Shown piece after piece: positions 19,621 to 27,572 of a stretch of DNA of 44,262 bases. The notes beneath the pieces were generated by a model. That model was not told the DNA's origin and did not search any database. It saw only the letters and a list, made by a program, of their open reading frames with translations. The stretch covers positions 1 to 44,262 of the forward strand of contig DVIK01000034.1 of the NCBI GenBank assembly GCA_018711385.1, given 5' to 3'. Within the stretch, counting starts at the first letter, position 1, and the number at the start of each line of letters is the position of its first letter. The position numbers and the translations under genes were made by a program. Source of the stretch: Candidatus Coproplasma avistercoris (GTDB lineage: Bacteria > Bacillota > Clostridia > Christensenellales > Borkfalkiaceae).

Positions 19621-20790
19621 ATGAACGACACAACATTGGACTCACTCATAGTTCTGCGCTCTCTTACGGCGGACGGCGTGTTTTCCGCGCTCGCCGGGCT
19701 ATGCAGACGGGGCGGCGACGAGGCCTTGGCCCTCTTTGCGGGCGAGGTGATCGCCGCTGGTGCGGAGCGCGACCTGCTCGGCTACGCCGCCGAACGCATA
19801 CTTTGCGACGAGAACGCTTTTTCTGTATGCTGCGCGCGCGGCAGGCAGCCTTCCGCACAGCTGAAAAGGGCTTTCATGCACGACGTGAACGCCATATTCG
19901 GATGCATAAATATGCATAAATCTGAATTTTCACAATATGTGGAAACGGGCAGCCTGCCTGCGGTATTTTCGGACGGCGACGGCAGGATGGCCGACAGGCT
20001 ATGCAAGTTCTACGCAGAAAACGGCTACGGCAAATTCATAAGGAACTGCGCCTTCAATTACGAAGACGGAAAACTTGTCCCCATCGGAAACCCCGCCGCG
20101 GTGACGCTGGACGAACTGAAGGGCTATGCAGACGAGAAGCGCGCAATCGACGCCAACATCGTAAGTTTTCTGCGCGGGCTGCCGTATTCGAACATGCTGC
20201 TATACGGCGACCGCGGGACAGGCAAGTCGTCCACCGTGCATGCAATGCTGAACAAGTACCGCGGCAGCGGGCTGCGGCTTGTGGAGATAAACCGTGAAAA
20301 CATGCTGGAATTGCCCAGGATAAGACAGCAGCTGATGGAAAACCCGTTGAAATTCATCATATTCATAGACGACCTGTCGCTCAACGAGGGAGACGAAAAA
20401 ATTTCGGGGCTGAAAGCGGCCCTCGAAGGCTCGGTCTCCGGCAGGACGGACAATACCATGATAGTCGCCACATCTAACCGGCGCCATATAGTAAAAGAAA
20501 ATTTCTCCGACAGAGAAAATTCCGTGCACGTGAACGACTCTATGCAGGAGCAGCTCTCCCTTTCGGACAGATTCGGCATTACCGTGCTGTTCTCGTCCAC
20601 CGATAAGCGGACATATCTGGATATAGTTTCACAGCTTGCACGCGACTGCGGACTTAAAGCGGATGAAAAGCTGCTCGCGCTGGCCGAAAGATGGGCGCTC
20701 GTAAAAGGCGGCCGCTCGCCGCGAAGGGCAAAACAGTTCACCGATCTGATGCTTTCATGTAAAATGCTCGGCACCGAGCCGCAGTTCTGA
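19621..20790 (+). CDS. DUF815-family AAA+ ATPase
   Basis: A 389-residue protein of the DUF815 ATP-binding family. The first 150 residues are helical and poorly conserved. The AAA+ core holds Walker A GDRGTGKSS (around residues 197-205), Walker B FIIFIDDLS, a sensor-1-like ATSNRRHIVKE and the family's LSDRFGITV with its conserved Arg. The C-terminal lid contains GGRSPRRAKQF. No membrane segment is present. The family is widespread in Clostridia but has no assigned function. The ATG at 19621 has no strong ribosome site. It is divergent from ilvC and ends at a strong terminator, so it stands alone. ATPase fold firm, role unknown. Confidence 0.9.
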   Translation: MNDTTLDSLIVLRSLTADGVFSALAGLCRRGGDEALALFAGEVIAAGAERDLLGYAAERILCDENAFSVCCARGRQPSAQLKRAFMHDVNAIFGCINMHKSEFSQYVETGSLPAVFSDGDGRMADRLCKFYAENGYGKFIRNCAFNYEDGKLVPIGNPAAVTLDELKGYADEKRAIDANIVSFLRGLPYSNMLLYGDRGTGKSSTVHAMLNKYRGSGLRLVEINRENMLELPRIRQQLMENPLKFIIFIDDLSLNEGDEKISGLKAALEGSVSGRTDNTMIVATSNRRHIVKENFSDRENSVHVNDSMQEQLSLSDRFGITVLFSSTDKRTYLDIVSQLARDCGLKADEKLLALAERWALVKGGRSPRRAKQFTDLMLSCKMLGTEPQF

Positions 20791-20798
20791 GAAGATTC

Positions 20799-20836
20799 CG
20801 GCCGCTCCGCAGTTGCGGAGCGGCCGTCATTTTTTA
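20799..20836 (+). terminator. Terminator of the DUF815 gene
   Basis: CGGCCGCTCCGCA (20799-20811) pairs perfectly with 20814-20826, followed by TCATTTTTT. It lies between the convergent DUF815 and murC genes. Confidence 0.88.
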
Positions 20837-20854
20837 ACCGGATAAAAGAACACA

Positions 20855-22177
20855 TCAAGCGCATGCCTCGAGCAGGCTGCGGGCGATAAAATATATATCC
20901 CCCGCGCCGAGAAACAGAATCGTGTCGCCGGGTTTTGCACCAAACACAAATTTCAGTATGTCTTCGGGGCTGTCGCCGTAACGGGACGACCTTACCGCCC
21001 GGGATAACGTGAGCGCGCTGCCTTCGCAGTCGAAATATTCCCTGGCAGCAAAAGTACGGTATATCAGCAGCTTCTGCACTCCTGACAGCACGCCGACGAA
21101 CTGAGGAAAGAGATTTTTTGTGCGCGAATACGTGTGAGGCTGAAAGATGACAAACAGTCTGCCTTCGGTAAACGACGACGCCGTCTTGATGGCGGAGGCT
21201 ATCTCGGCGGGGTGATGGGCATAGTCCGCCACACACCTCGCGCCGTGCAGCCTTCCTATCAGCTGCATCCTGCGCTCTACCCCGCGGAAGGAACACAGTC
21301 CGCGGCAGATATCGCCGAACCCCAACCCCTCCGCGCGGGCGGCGGCCGCCGCGGCAAGCGCGTTGTTCACGTTGTGCTCGCCCGGAACGGCAAGCTTTAC
21401 GGTACACTCCCTCTTTCCGTATGCGACCAAAGTAAAGGAATAATTCCCGCGCTCCTGCACGACTTCCTCGGCGCGGAAATCTCCTCCGCCGCCGAATGTG
21501 ACGGCATTGCCGAGAGAGACAAGCCCGCTGCCGGAAGGCACAACGGCGGTGCCCGCACGCATTGCGAATTTTGCGTAGCAGGCGCGCAACTCCTCCTCGT
21601 CCGAATAACACTCGAGATGATCGGGGTCGGTGTTGAGAACAACGGCCGTATCGGGCGAAAGCAACATGAAATTTTTTTTATATTCGCACGCCTCGGTTAT
21701 AAACAGATCGTTCCCGCTCAGATAAAAATTCCCGAAGCCCGCCGCCATCCCGCCGATGTGCGCACCGAACCTTGCGCCGGCGGCAAAAAATGCCGAGGCG
21801 AGCATCGCCGTGCAGGTAGTCTTTCCGTGGCAACCGCTCACCGCAACGGTGCGCGAAAAGTTGCCGCACACGTCGGCGAGCAGCTTCCCGCGGCTTATCA
21901 CCGGCTTGCCGAGGGCGCGGGCAAGTTTAAGTTCCGGGTCGCACCGCCCTACGGCATCGGTGCACACGACCGCATCGTAATCCGCGAGCGCGCGAGTGCC
22001 CCCTCCGTTCACCTTTATGCCGAGAGCCCTCAGCCTGCCCGCCGACGAAAGATCCCTGTCGCTTCCGCCGACTTTTTTCCTCGCGGCGACGGCAAATTGC
22101 GCAAGCGCGCTCATGCTTACGCCGCAAATGCCTACGAAGTAAAAACTGTCGAATTCCGCGAAAAATTTGCTCTTCAT
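20855..22177 (-). CDS. murC: UDP-N-acetylmuramate-L-alanine ligase
   Basis: A 440-residue cytosolic Mur ligase that adds L-alanine to UDP-MurNAc, the first step of the peptide stem. The N-terminal Rossmann domain has FVGICGVSMSALA. The ATP loop is SGCHGKTTCTAM (around residues 114-125), with Cys where most MurC have Thr. TEACEY, NTDPDHLECY and VPGEHNVNNALAA follow in the central domain. YAHHPAEI and FQPHTYSRT are MurC-type motifs of the C-terminal domain. It is separated from the other mur genes by spoVG and ftsZ. The ATG has no obvious ribosome site. Confidence 0.95.
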   Translation of the reverse strand: MKSKFFAEFDSFYFVGICGVSMSALAQFAVAARKKVGGSDRDLSSAGRLRALGIKVNGGGTRALADYDAVVCTDAVGRCDPELKLARALGKPVISRGKLLADVCGNFSRTVAVSGCHGKTTCTAMLASAFFAAGARFGAHIGGMAAGFGNFYLSGNDLFITEACEYKKNFMLLSPDTAVVLNTDPDHLECYSDEEELRACYAKFAMRAGTAVVPSGSGLVSLGNAVTFGGGGDFRAEEVVQERGNYSFTLVAYGKRECTVKLAVPGEHNVNNALAAAAAARAEGLGFGDICRGLCSFRGVERRMQLIGRLHGARCVADYAHHPAEIASAIKTASSFTEGRLFVIFQPHTYSRTKNLFPQFVGVLSGVQKLLIYRTFAAREYFDCEGSALTLSRAVRSSRYGDSPEDILKFVFGAKPGDTILFLGAGDIYFIARSLLEACA

Positions 22178-22263
22178 GATAAGATTTTATTAGTAAAATC
22201 GGCTAAATAGCACGATTGTTATCAAATTTACCAAAAAAATCTTAAAAATCACTAAAAAAGCTA

Positions 22264-22292
22264 TTGAAATTTCAGAAATTTTATTGTAAAAT
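22264..22292 (+). promoter_or_regulatory. Promoter of spoVG
   Basis: TTGAAA (22264-22269), 17 bp, TAAAAT (22287-22292). The ribosome site GGAGGT (22315-22320) lies six bases before the ATG. In Bacillus spoVG is sigma-H dependent; I see a sigma-A-like match here and no obvious sigma-H one. Confidence 0.65.
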
Positions 22293-22326
22293 GAAAACCA
22301 CAAAAGTATAGTCTGGAGGTAGTGCC

Positions 22327-22590
22327 ATGAAAATCTCAGACATACGAATCAGATTAGTCAGCAAGGAGGACAATAAATTAAAGGCTGTGGCCTCGATAAC
22401 CATCGAAGACTGCTTTGCGGTCCACGATATCAAAGTTATCGAAGGCAACGACGGAGTATTTATTGCCATGCCGAGCAGAAAAACTAATGATGGCGAATAT
22501 AAGGATATTGCACATCCCCTTAACACCGAGACCAGAGACAAGATCAAAGATGCAGTCCTTACGGCTTACTACGACGCGCTCAACAAATAA
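22327..22590 (+). CDS. spoVG: SpoVG, RNA/DNA-binding regulator
   Basis: An 87-residue SpoVG protein. The family is a small dimeric nucleic-acid-binding regulator that affects sporulation septation and other processes in Bacillota. The family signature is intact: ISDIRIRLV at the N-terminus, [22 protein letters not shown] in the middle and FIAMPSRK plus HPLN toward the end. Length is at the short end (usually 84-97). A perfect GGAGGT site precedes the ATG. It lies between divergent murC and convergent ftsZ, and two terminators follow. Its presence supports a Bacillota host but does not prove that the host sporulates. Confidence 0.96.
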   Translation: MKISDIRIRLVSKEDNKLKAVASITIEDCFAVHDIKVIEGNDGVFIAMPSRKTNDGEYKDIAHPLNTETRDKIKDAVLTAYYDALNK

Positions 22591-22631
22591 GCTTTCTTTG
22601 GTTTAACAGACGAATACTTGATTTGTAGGAA

Positions 22632-22667
22632 GAAAACGCGGTCGCTTGGTGCGGCCGCGTTTTCTTT
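22632..22667 (+). terminator. Terminator of spoVG
   Basis: GAAAACGCGG (22632-22641) pairs with CCGCGTTTTC (22655-22664), followed by TTTT. It faces the plus-strand spoVG transcript. Confidence 0.75.
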
Positions 22668-22670
22668 TGA

Positions 22671-22701
22671 AAAAAGCAGCGCTGCAGGCGCTGCTTTTTT
22701 T
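22671..22701. terminator. Bidirectional terminator between spoVG and ftsZ
   Basis: GCAGCGC (22676-22682) and GCGCTGC (22688-22694) form a stem flanked by an A run on the left and a T run on the right. It can therefore stop both spoVG and ftsZ transcripts. Confidence 0.88.
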
Positions 22702-22712
22702 GATCTCAGACT

Positions 22713-24074
22713 TTATTCCCCGCGCTTGCCGAGATTTTTGAGCATCTGCGCAAACTTGGGAACATTTTTTTCGGCAGGGCGCTCTATGGCGGGCTGACCG
22801 TTCATACCCTGTCCGGTCGGCTGCTGAAACTGTTGACCGGTATACATTTCATCCTGTGCAGGCTGCTGAGAGTACTGCGGCTGAACATACTGTTGCTGCT
22901 GATACTGCTGTTGCTGATACTGGGGCTGAGGGTACTGCGGTTGAACGTACTGCTGCCTCGAAGGCGCCTGGGGCTGCTGCTGAACGGGCCGCTCGGCCTG
23001 CTGGCGGCCGTAAGGTTCGCTTACGGAGAGCCTGGAACCGCCGTATGCGGGCTGGGTGTAGTTGGAACGGTAGGATGAGCGCTGAGGATCCTCGTCGCGC
23101 TTGGTGCCGTCGAAGCCGGGGAAACCCGTGGCGATGACGGTGATCTCCACCTCGTCCTGCACGTTGGGGTCGATCCTGGCGCCGAAAATTATGTTTGCGG
23201 ACGCGTCGACAACGCTCCTGACGAGCTCCGCCGCATCATTCACTTCGTCGAACGTAAGGTCTTCGCCGCCGACGACGTTGAGTATAACGCCGCGCGCGCC
23301 CTCGATCGTCGTTTCAAGCAGGGGACAGTTTACCGCCACCCTTACCGCCTCTATTATCCTGTTTTCACCCTTGGCAACGCCTACGCCGAGATGCGCCACG
23401 CCCCTGTCTTTGAGTATCGTCTTTACGTCGGCAAAGTCGAGATTGATGAGCGCCGGGTTGACTATGAGTTCGGCGATACCCTTGATGCCCTGCTTGAGTA
23501 TTTCGTCGGCAACGCGGAGCGCCTCCTTCATCGGGGTGTTCTTGGCAACTACCGTCCTGATCTTGTCGTTGGGGATAACGACGAGCGTGTCAACCTGCTT
23601 TTTGAGGTTCTCAAGTCCCTTGACGGTGTTTTCCATGCGCTTCCTGCCTTCGAAGGCAAAGGGCTCGGTTACCACCGCCACGGTGAGGATCTTCATGTCG
23701 CGGGCGATCTTTGCAATAACGGGTGCCGCGCCGGTACCGGTGCCGCCGCCCATGCCGGCGGTTATGAACAGAAGGTCGGTATCCTTTATAGCTTCGGTAA
23801 GCAAATCCTTGCTCTCCTCCGCAGCCTGCCTTCCTATCTCAGGTTCCGCGCCTGCGCCGAGGCCCTTTGTGAGGGCGCTGCCTATCTGTATCTTATTTTC
23901 ACAGGGAGAGAGCGCAAGTATCTGGCTGTCGGTGTTTACGACGTAATACTCCGCACAGTTTATACCCGCCTCAAGCATCCTGTTTACGGCATTGTTGCCC
24001 GCGCCGCCTACGCCTATCACCTTGATCTTGGCAATTTTGGCGGGATCGGGAAAGCTGAAATTATCGTTGAACAT
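22713..24074 (-). CDS. ftsZ: Cell division GTPase FtsZ
   Basis: A 453-residue tubulin-like GTPase that forms the Z ring. The GTP-binding signature is GMGGGTGTGAAP (around residues 108-119). The catalytic T7 loop region contains NLDFADVKTIL (around 211-221). The globular part ends near residue 330. The rest is a long Gln/Tyr/Pro-rich linker with QYQQQ-type repeats and a short basic tail. The tail keeps a VPKF core like the conserved VP/IP-x-F of other FtsZ tails, then adds MLKNLGKR. That last motif recurs at the C-terminus of the protein at 43361-43888. GGAGG precedes the ATG. It is co-transcribed behind ftsA. Confidence 0.97.
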   Translation of the reverse strand: MFNDNFSFPDPAKIAKIKVIGVGGAGNNAVNRMLEAGINCAEYYVVNTDSQILALSPCENKIQIGSALTKGLGAGAEPEIGRQAAEESKDLLTEAIKDTDLLFITAGMGGGTGTGAAPVIAKIARDMKILTVAVVTEPFAFEGRKRMENTVKGLENLKKQVDTLVVIPNDKIRTVVAKNTPMKEALRVADEILKQGIKGIAELIVNPALINLDFADVKTILKDRGVAHLGVGVAKGENRIIEAVRVAVNCPLLETTIEGARGVILNVVGGEDLTFDEVNDAAELVRSVVDASANIIFGARIDPNVQDEVEITVIATGFPGFDGTKRDEDPQRSSYRSNYTQPAYGGSRLSVSEPYGRQQAERPVQQQPQAPSRQQYVQPQYPQPQYQQQQYQQQQYVQPQYSQQPAQDEMYTGQQFQQPTGQGMNGQPAIERPAEKNVPKFAQMLKNLGKRGE

Positions 24075-24123
24075 TTTTAACCTCCGTAATGCGTTTGGCT
24101 ACAGACTCTATGGTCCGCGGAAT

Positions 24124-25278
24124 TTATCCGAATATCCCCAAAAATCTGAAAATGGATGTATTTTCTCTGTCGCTGAGCGCCATATCGATGAGGCTGAACA
24201 GCGGCCCGAACGACGGTTTGTCGTAATAAGGTATCTGCGGCGAAGCCATTGCAACTACGCGCACCATTCTGCCGCTTATGTGATCGGCAGCGCCGCGCAC
24301 CGCAAGCGCGCTTTCGCCCGTCATGTAGAGCGTCTTTCCGTCGGTAGGCTTTTCGGTAAAGCTGCGGGTGCACTCTTCAAGCGTTTCGCAGATGCCGTCG
24401 AGCGCCTCGCGCAGTTTTTCCTTTACCTCGGATACGGCGAACTTATACAGTTTGCCGTCGGACATATGCTCTATATAAGAGGCCGCAGCGTCCTTTGAAT
24501 TGAGATTTACCTTGCCCAGAACGGCAAGCGCGACATCGAACGGCATTCCGAGCGATTCGCTGAGATACAGTGCCAGATGCCCTGCGCCGAGCGAAAAGCT
24601 CTGGCTGTAAGCGATTCCGTTGCCGCAGGCAACTATGTATGAAGACGAAATAAACCCGAAGTCGAACAGGACTGCGTACTCGTCTCTCTTTTCCGGGGGA
24701 AGGAGATACATCGCCTCGGCATGTATCGCGGGTATAAACGTTACTTTCTCCATTCCGCATCCCGCAAGCGCGGCCTCTGCGAGGTCGCAGTAGCGGCCGT
24801 CGCATACGTAATGGCACATTCTGCCGCGGAGGCTGTCGGTGAGCATCCCTGCGGGTTCCACCACTCTGCGCATGTCGGACAGCACATAGTAAAGGCACGC
24901 CGAACGCACCAGTCTGCCGCCTTTTATATCCGACGGAACAGACGCATTTTCGAGCGACCTGACGTCTGCCCTGCTCACTTTCCTGCGCGACGGGAAACTT
25001 ATCACGTTATCGGTAGTTACAACGCGAGTAAACTCGCCGGGAACACCCACATACACGGAACGCACCTTGTCGCCGCAGGCGGAGAGCGTGCGTTTTATAA
25101 CAGAGGCGAGCGCAGCCGAAAAACTGTTTTCGTCTATCATCTGCCCCTCTGCATAGCCGTCGTAATCCGACGTAAAACTGCTCTTGATTATGAATGTACC
25201 GTTTACTCCACGTTCCGCGACCACCGCGGTAAGCTGCGAGGAACGGACATCTATTACCGTCACGCTTTTATTGAGCAT
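24124..25278 (-). CDS. ftsA: Divergent FtsA-like division protein
   Basis: A 384-residue actin-fold protein directly upstream of ftsZ, the place and size expected for FtsA, the membrane anchor of the Z ring. A central SHS2-like insert and the overall order of actin motifs can be followed. The short C-terminus SIFRFLGIFG looks like an amphipathic membrane-targeting helix. The three nucleotide-binding motifs are altered: DVRSSQ instead of DIGxGx, DFGFISS instead of DIGGGTT, and TGES instead of TGGG. I chose the ATG at 25278 (GGAGAT upstream) because the longer reading frame crosses the promoter. A PilM-like protein is an alternative, but context favours FtsA. Confidence 0.8.
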   Translation of the reverse strand: MLNKSVTVIDVRSSQLTAVVAERGVNGTFIIKSSFTSDYDGYAEGQMIDENSFSAALASVIKRTLSACGDKVRSVYVGVPGEFTRVVTTDNVISFPSRRKVSRADVRSLENASVPSDIKGGRLVRSACLYYVLSDMRRVVEPAGMLTDSLRGRMCHYVCDGRYCDLAEAALAGCGMEKVTFIPAIHAEAMYLLPPEKRDEYAVLFDFGFISSSYIVACGNGIAYSQSFSLGAGHLALYLSESLGMPFDVALAVLGKVNLNSKDAAASYIEHMSDGKLYKFAVSEVKEKLREALDGICETLEECTRSFTEKPTDGKTLYMTGESALAVRGAADHISGRMVRVVAMASPQIPYYDKPSFGPLFSLIDMALSDRENTSIFRFLGIFG

Positions 25279-25335
25279 ATCATCTCCGAATATGCGGGAT
25301 AGCAAATTGACCCGCACATATACCACTATGTATTG

Positions 25336-25364
25336 ATTATATAATAGTGTCGCGCAAAAGTCAA
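25336..25364 (-). promoter_or_regulatory. Sigma-A promoter of ftsA-ftsZ
   Basis: TTGACT (25359-25364), 17 bp, TATAAT (25336-25341) on the minus strand, directly after the terminator of the upstream dcw operon. ftsAZ can thus be expressed apart from the wall genes. Confidence 0.88.
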
Positions 25365-25399
25365 GAACTTGCAGCAAAAAAAGTAAAAACCGAAATTTA

Positions 25400-25430
25400 T
25401 GAAAAGGCGGCGCGCCAAAAGCGCGCCGCC
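25400..25430 (-). terminator. Terminator at the end of the mraZ-divIB operon
   Basis: GGCGGCGCGC (25406-25415) pairs exactly with 25421-25430, followed on the minus strand by TTTTC. It splits the dcw cluster into two transcripts. Confidence 0.8.
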
Positions 25431-25449
25431 TGAAAAGACAATGCGGATA

Positions 25450-26220
25450 TTACTGATATGTGCCATCCGGCAGAACTACGCGCATCGCCCCGTCCTCCGA
25501 GGCGAGGCAATACATCGTGCCGCCCAGCTTAAGCGTGTCGGACATCCCGCCGAACGCTTCGAAGAGAGCTTCGGCCTTTTCCGCGGCAGACGAGGCATAT
25601 TCCCTTATCTCCATGGTAAGTCCGCAGCGAAGTTTTATGTTCAGCGAATCGCCCCTGCCCGAAAGTTCGGAAGGAACGACGGAGATACTCTCCGCAAATG
25701 CGCGCACGGACGAAAACTTTTCGTTCATAAGTTCAGCTATCTGCGCTACAAGCGGATAACTGTCTTCTGGGACGTTTTCAAGCAGCACGTTCGGCGAACC
25801 ATCGAGGTTGTTCACGTTGAACGGTTTTACCGCCATGCGCTTAAGCCCGCCGTCCAGGATCTCGTATCCGCCCTCTTCGGAGGAGACGGCGAACACCTCC
25901 ACCCGCTCGCGGACGGTGACGTTGACGGTGCAGGGCAGCACCTCCTCGTACGAAACAAATTCGGCATATCCCTCGTCTATCAGCCCGGCGACGGTATCTT
26001 CGTTTATGCCGGACATTATCCTCCCGCGCAGAGATGACAGATCGGCCTCTATCTTCTCGACGGCGCTTGCAAACTCAGCCGATACGCTGCCGCCGCGGTC
26101 GTAAGCCACGGCGAACACGTTGACGTTGCGCACGGCGAAAATGACGCTCAGCCCTATCGCCGCCGCTGCCACAAATACCGCAACGAGCACTATTATTATC
26201 GCTTTTCTTATGTACTTCAT
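25450..26220 (-). CDS. divIB: Cell division protein DivIB/FtsQ
   Basis: A 256-residue bitopic membrane protein of the divisome that works with FtsL and DivIC to control septal wall synthesis. Residues about 5-30 form a single transmembrane helix after a short basic N-terminus (MKYIRK). The outer part begins with the FtsQ-type POTRA region (VRNVNVFAVAYDRGG) and is followed by the beta domain. Length fits Bacillota DivIB. It lies between murA and ftsA, its usual dcw position, 20 bp after murA. Sequence identity within this family is low, so position weighs heavily in the call. Confidence 0.85.
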   Translation of the reverse strand: MKYIRKAIIIVLVAVFVAAAAIGLSVIFAVRNVNVFAVAYDRGGSVSAEFASAVEKIEADLSSLRGRIMSGINEDTVAGLIDEGYAEFVSYEEVLPCTVNVTVRERVEVFAVSSEEGGYEILDGGLKRMAVKPFNVNNLDGSPNVLLENVPEDSYPLVAQIAELMNEKFSSVRAFAESISVVPSELSGRGDSLNIKLRCGLTMEIREYASSAAEKAEALFEAFGGMSDTLKLGGTMYCLASEDGAMRVVLPDGTYQ

Positions 26221-26240
26221 AGACTACCCCGTAAAGCAGA

Positions 26241-27497
26241 TCAGACGGCGGCACGAACTATATCGGCGCCAAGCGAGCGCAGCTTGTATTCGAACAAGCC
26301 GTAGCCTCTGTCGATGTGCGACACGTCGAGCACCTCGCTCCTGCCGTTTGCGGCAAGCGCCGCAAGCACCAGCGCGGCTCCGCCGCGCAGGTCGCACGCC
26401 ACTACCGTTGCGCCGTTGAAACTCTCCCTGCCGCGGACGAACGCAGTCCTGCCGGCCACCGTAACGTCGGCTCCCATCTTGCACAGTTCGGGCACATATT
26501 TGAAGCGCGTTTCGAACAGGTTTTCCGTAACTACGGACTGGCCGCGGCAGATGCAGCACAGCGCAGTCATCTGCGCCTGAAGGTCGGTGGGAAAGCCGGG
26601 ATACGGCTGAGTCTCGATGGACTTCACCGAGACGAGCGCATCGTTTCTGCTTAAAAATATTTTATCATTTTCCGCATATATTTTGCAACCGTTTTCCCTA
26701 AGTTTATGTAAAAGCGAGCTTATGTTTTCGCCGCTTATGCCATCGGCGACTATTTCTCCGCCGCACATCGCCGCGGCGATAAGAAATGTGCCCGCCTCAA
26801 TCCTGTCTGCCATGGGGCGGAACGCCCCGCCGCCGAGTGAGGCGACACCCTCGATATGTACCGTTCCGCTGCCCGCGCCGCGCACCTTTGCGCCTATCCC
26901 GTTGAGGAATTTCTGCAGATCCTCTATCTCCGGCTCGCGCGCGGCGTTCTTTATTACCGTCTCACCCTCGGCGCCGACGGCAGCGAGCATGATGTTTTCC
27001 GTCGCGCCGACGCTGGGGCAGTCGAGCATTATCTCGTTGCCTTTCAGACCCTTGCAGTCGCACAGTATGTACCCGTTCTTTTCGCGTATGCGCACGCCCA
27101 GCCGCTTGAGGCCGCTCAGATGCAGATCCACCGGGCGCAGGCCTATGTCGCACCCGCCGGGATAGGCGATCTTTGCCCTGCCGAACCGCGCTATGAGCGG
27201 GCCGAGCAGAAATACGGAGGAGCGCAGTTCGTGCGCGAGTGCCCGCGGGATCTCGCAGCTGTCTGCCCCCGAAGCATCCACAACTATATCCTCGCCGTCA
27301 TACTCCGTGGCGCAGCCCAGACTGGCAAGTATGTTGACCATGCTCTTTACGTCGGATATGTGCGGTGCGCCGAGTATGCGCACCTCTTCGTCGGTAAGCA
27401 CCGCGGCGGCAAGTATGGGCAGAACGGAATTCTTTGCCGTCTGAATCTTCACGCTTCCATAGAGCTTGTTTCCCCCGTTGATTATATATTTATCCAT
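26241..27497 (-). CDS. murA: UDP-N-acetylglucosamine 1-carboxyvinyltransferase
   Basis: A 418-residue enzyme that transfers enolpyruvate from PEP to UDP-GlcNAc, the first committed step of peptidoglycan synthesis. KIQTAKNSVLPILAA near the N-terminus carries the conserved Lys-Asn pair. The active-site loop is YPGGCDIGLRPVDLHLSGL (around residues 112-130); its Cys is the fosfomycin target and is present. The C-terminus has GGAALVLAALAA. I chose ATG 27497 (GGAGAG upstream) because the longer reading frame adds 21 non-conserved residues. It lies between ftsW and divIB, where murG usually precedes it. Confidence 0.96.
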   Translation of the reverse strand: MDKYIINGGNKLYGSVKIQTAKNSVLPILAAAVLTDEEVRILGAPHISDVKSMVNILASLGCATEYDGEDIVVDASGADSCEIPRALAHELRSSVFLLGPLIARFGRAKIAYPGGCDIGLRPVDLHLSGLKRLGVRIREKNGYILCDCKGLKGNEIMLDCPSVGATENIMLAAVGAEGETVIKNAAREPEIEDLQKFLNGIGAKVRGAGSGTVHIEGVASLGGGAFRPMADRIEAGTFLIAAAMCGGEIVADGISGENISSLLHKLRENGCKIYAENDKIFLSRNDALVSVKSIETQPYPGFPTDLQAQMTALCCICRGQSVVTENLFETRFKYVPELCKMGADVTVAGRTAFVRGRESFNGATVVACDLRGGAALVLAALAANGRSEVLDVSHIDRGYGLFEYKLRSLGADIVRAAV

Positions 27498-27521
27498 ATT
27501 CTCTCCGAGTACGTAAACAGA

Positions 27522-27536
27522 GCGCGCAGAGCGCGC
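27522..27536 (-). other. Small GC hairpin between ftsW and murA
   Basis: GCGCGC (27522-27527) and GCGCGC (27531-27536) with a 3 nt loop lie in the only sizeable gap of the wall-gene operon (75 bp). A short CTGTTTAC tail follows on the minus strand. It may be a weak attenuator or an mRNA-processing barrier. Confidence 0.35.
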
Positions 27537-27572
27537 CCCTACCCCGTTGAAGGGCATCATGTTGATAATCCA

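Noticed and set aside
22860-22975. Short repeats in ftsZ as a CRISPR-like array
   Set aside because: The repeats stay in the ftsZ reading frame, encode a Gln-rich linker, and have no spacers.
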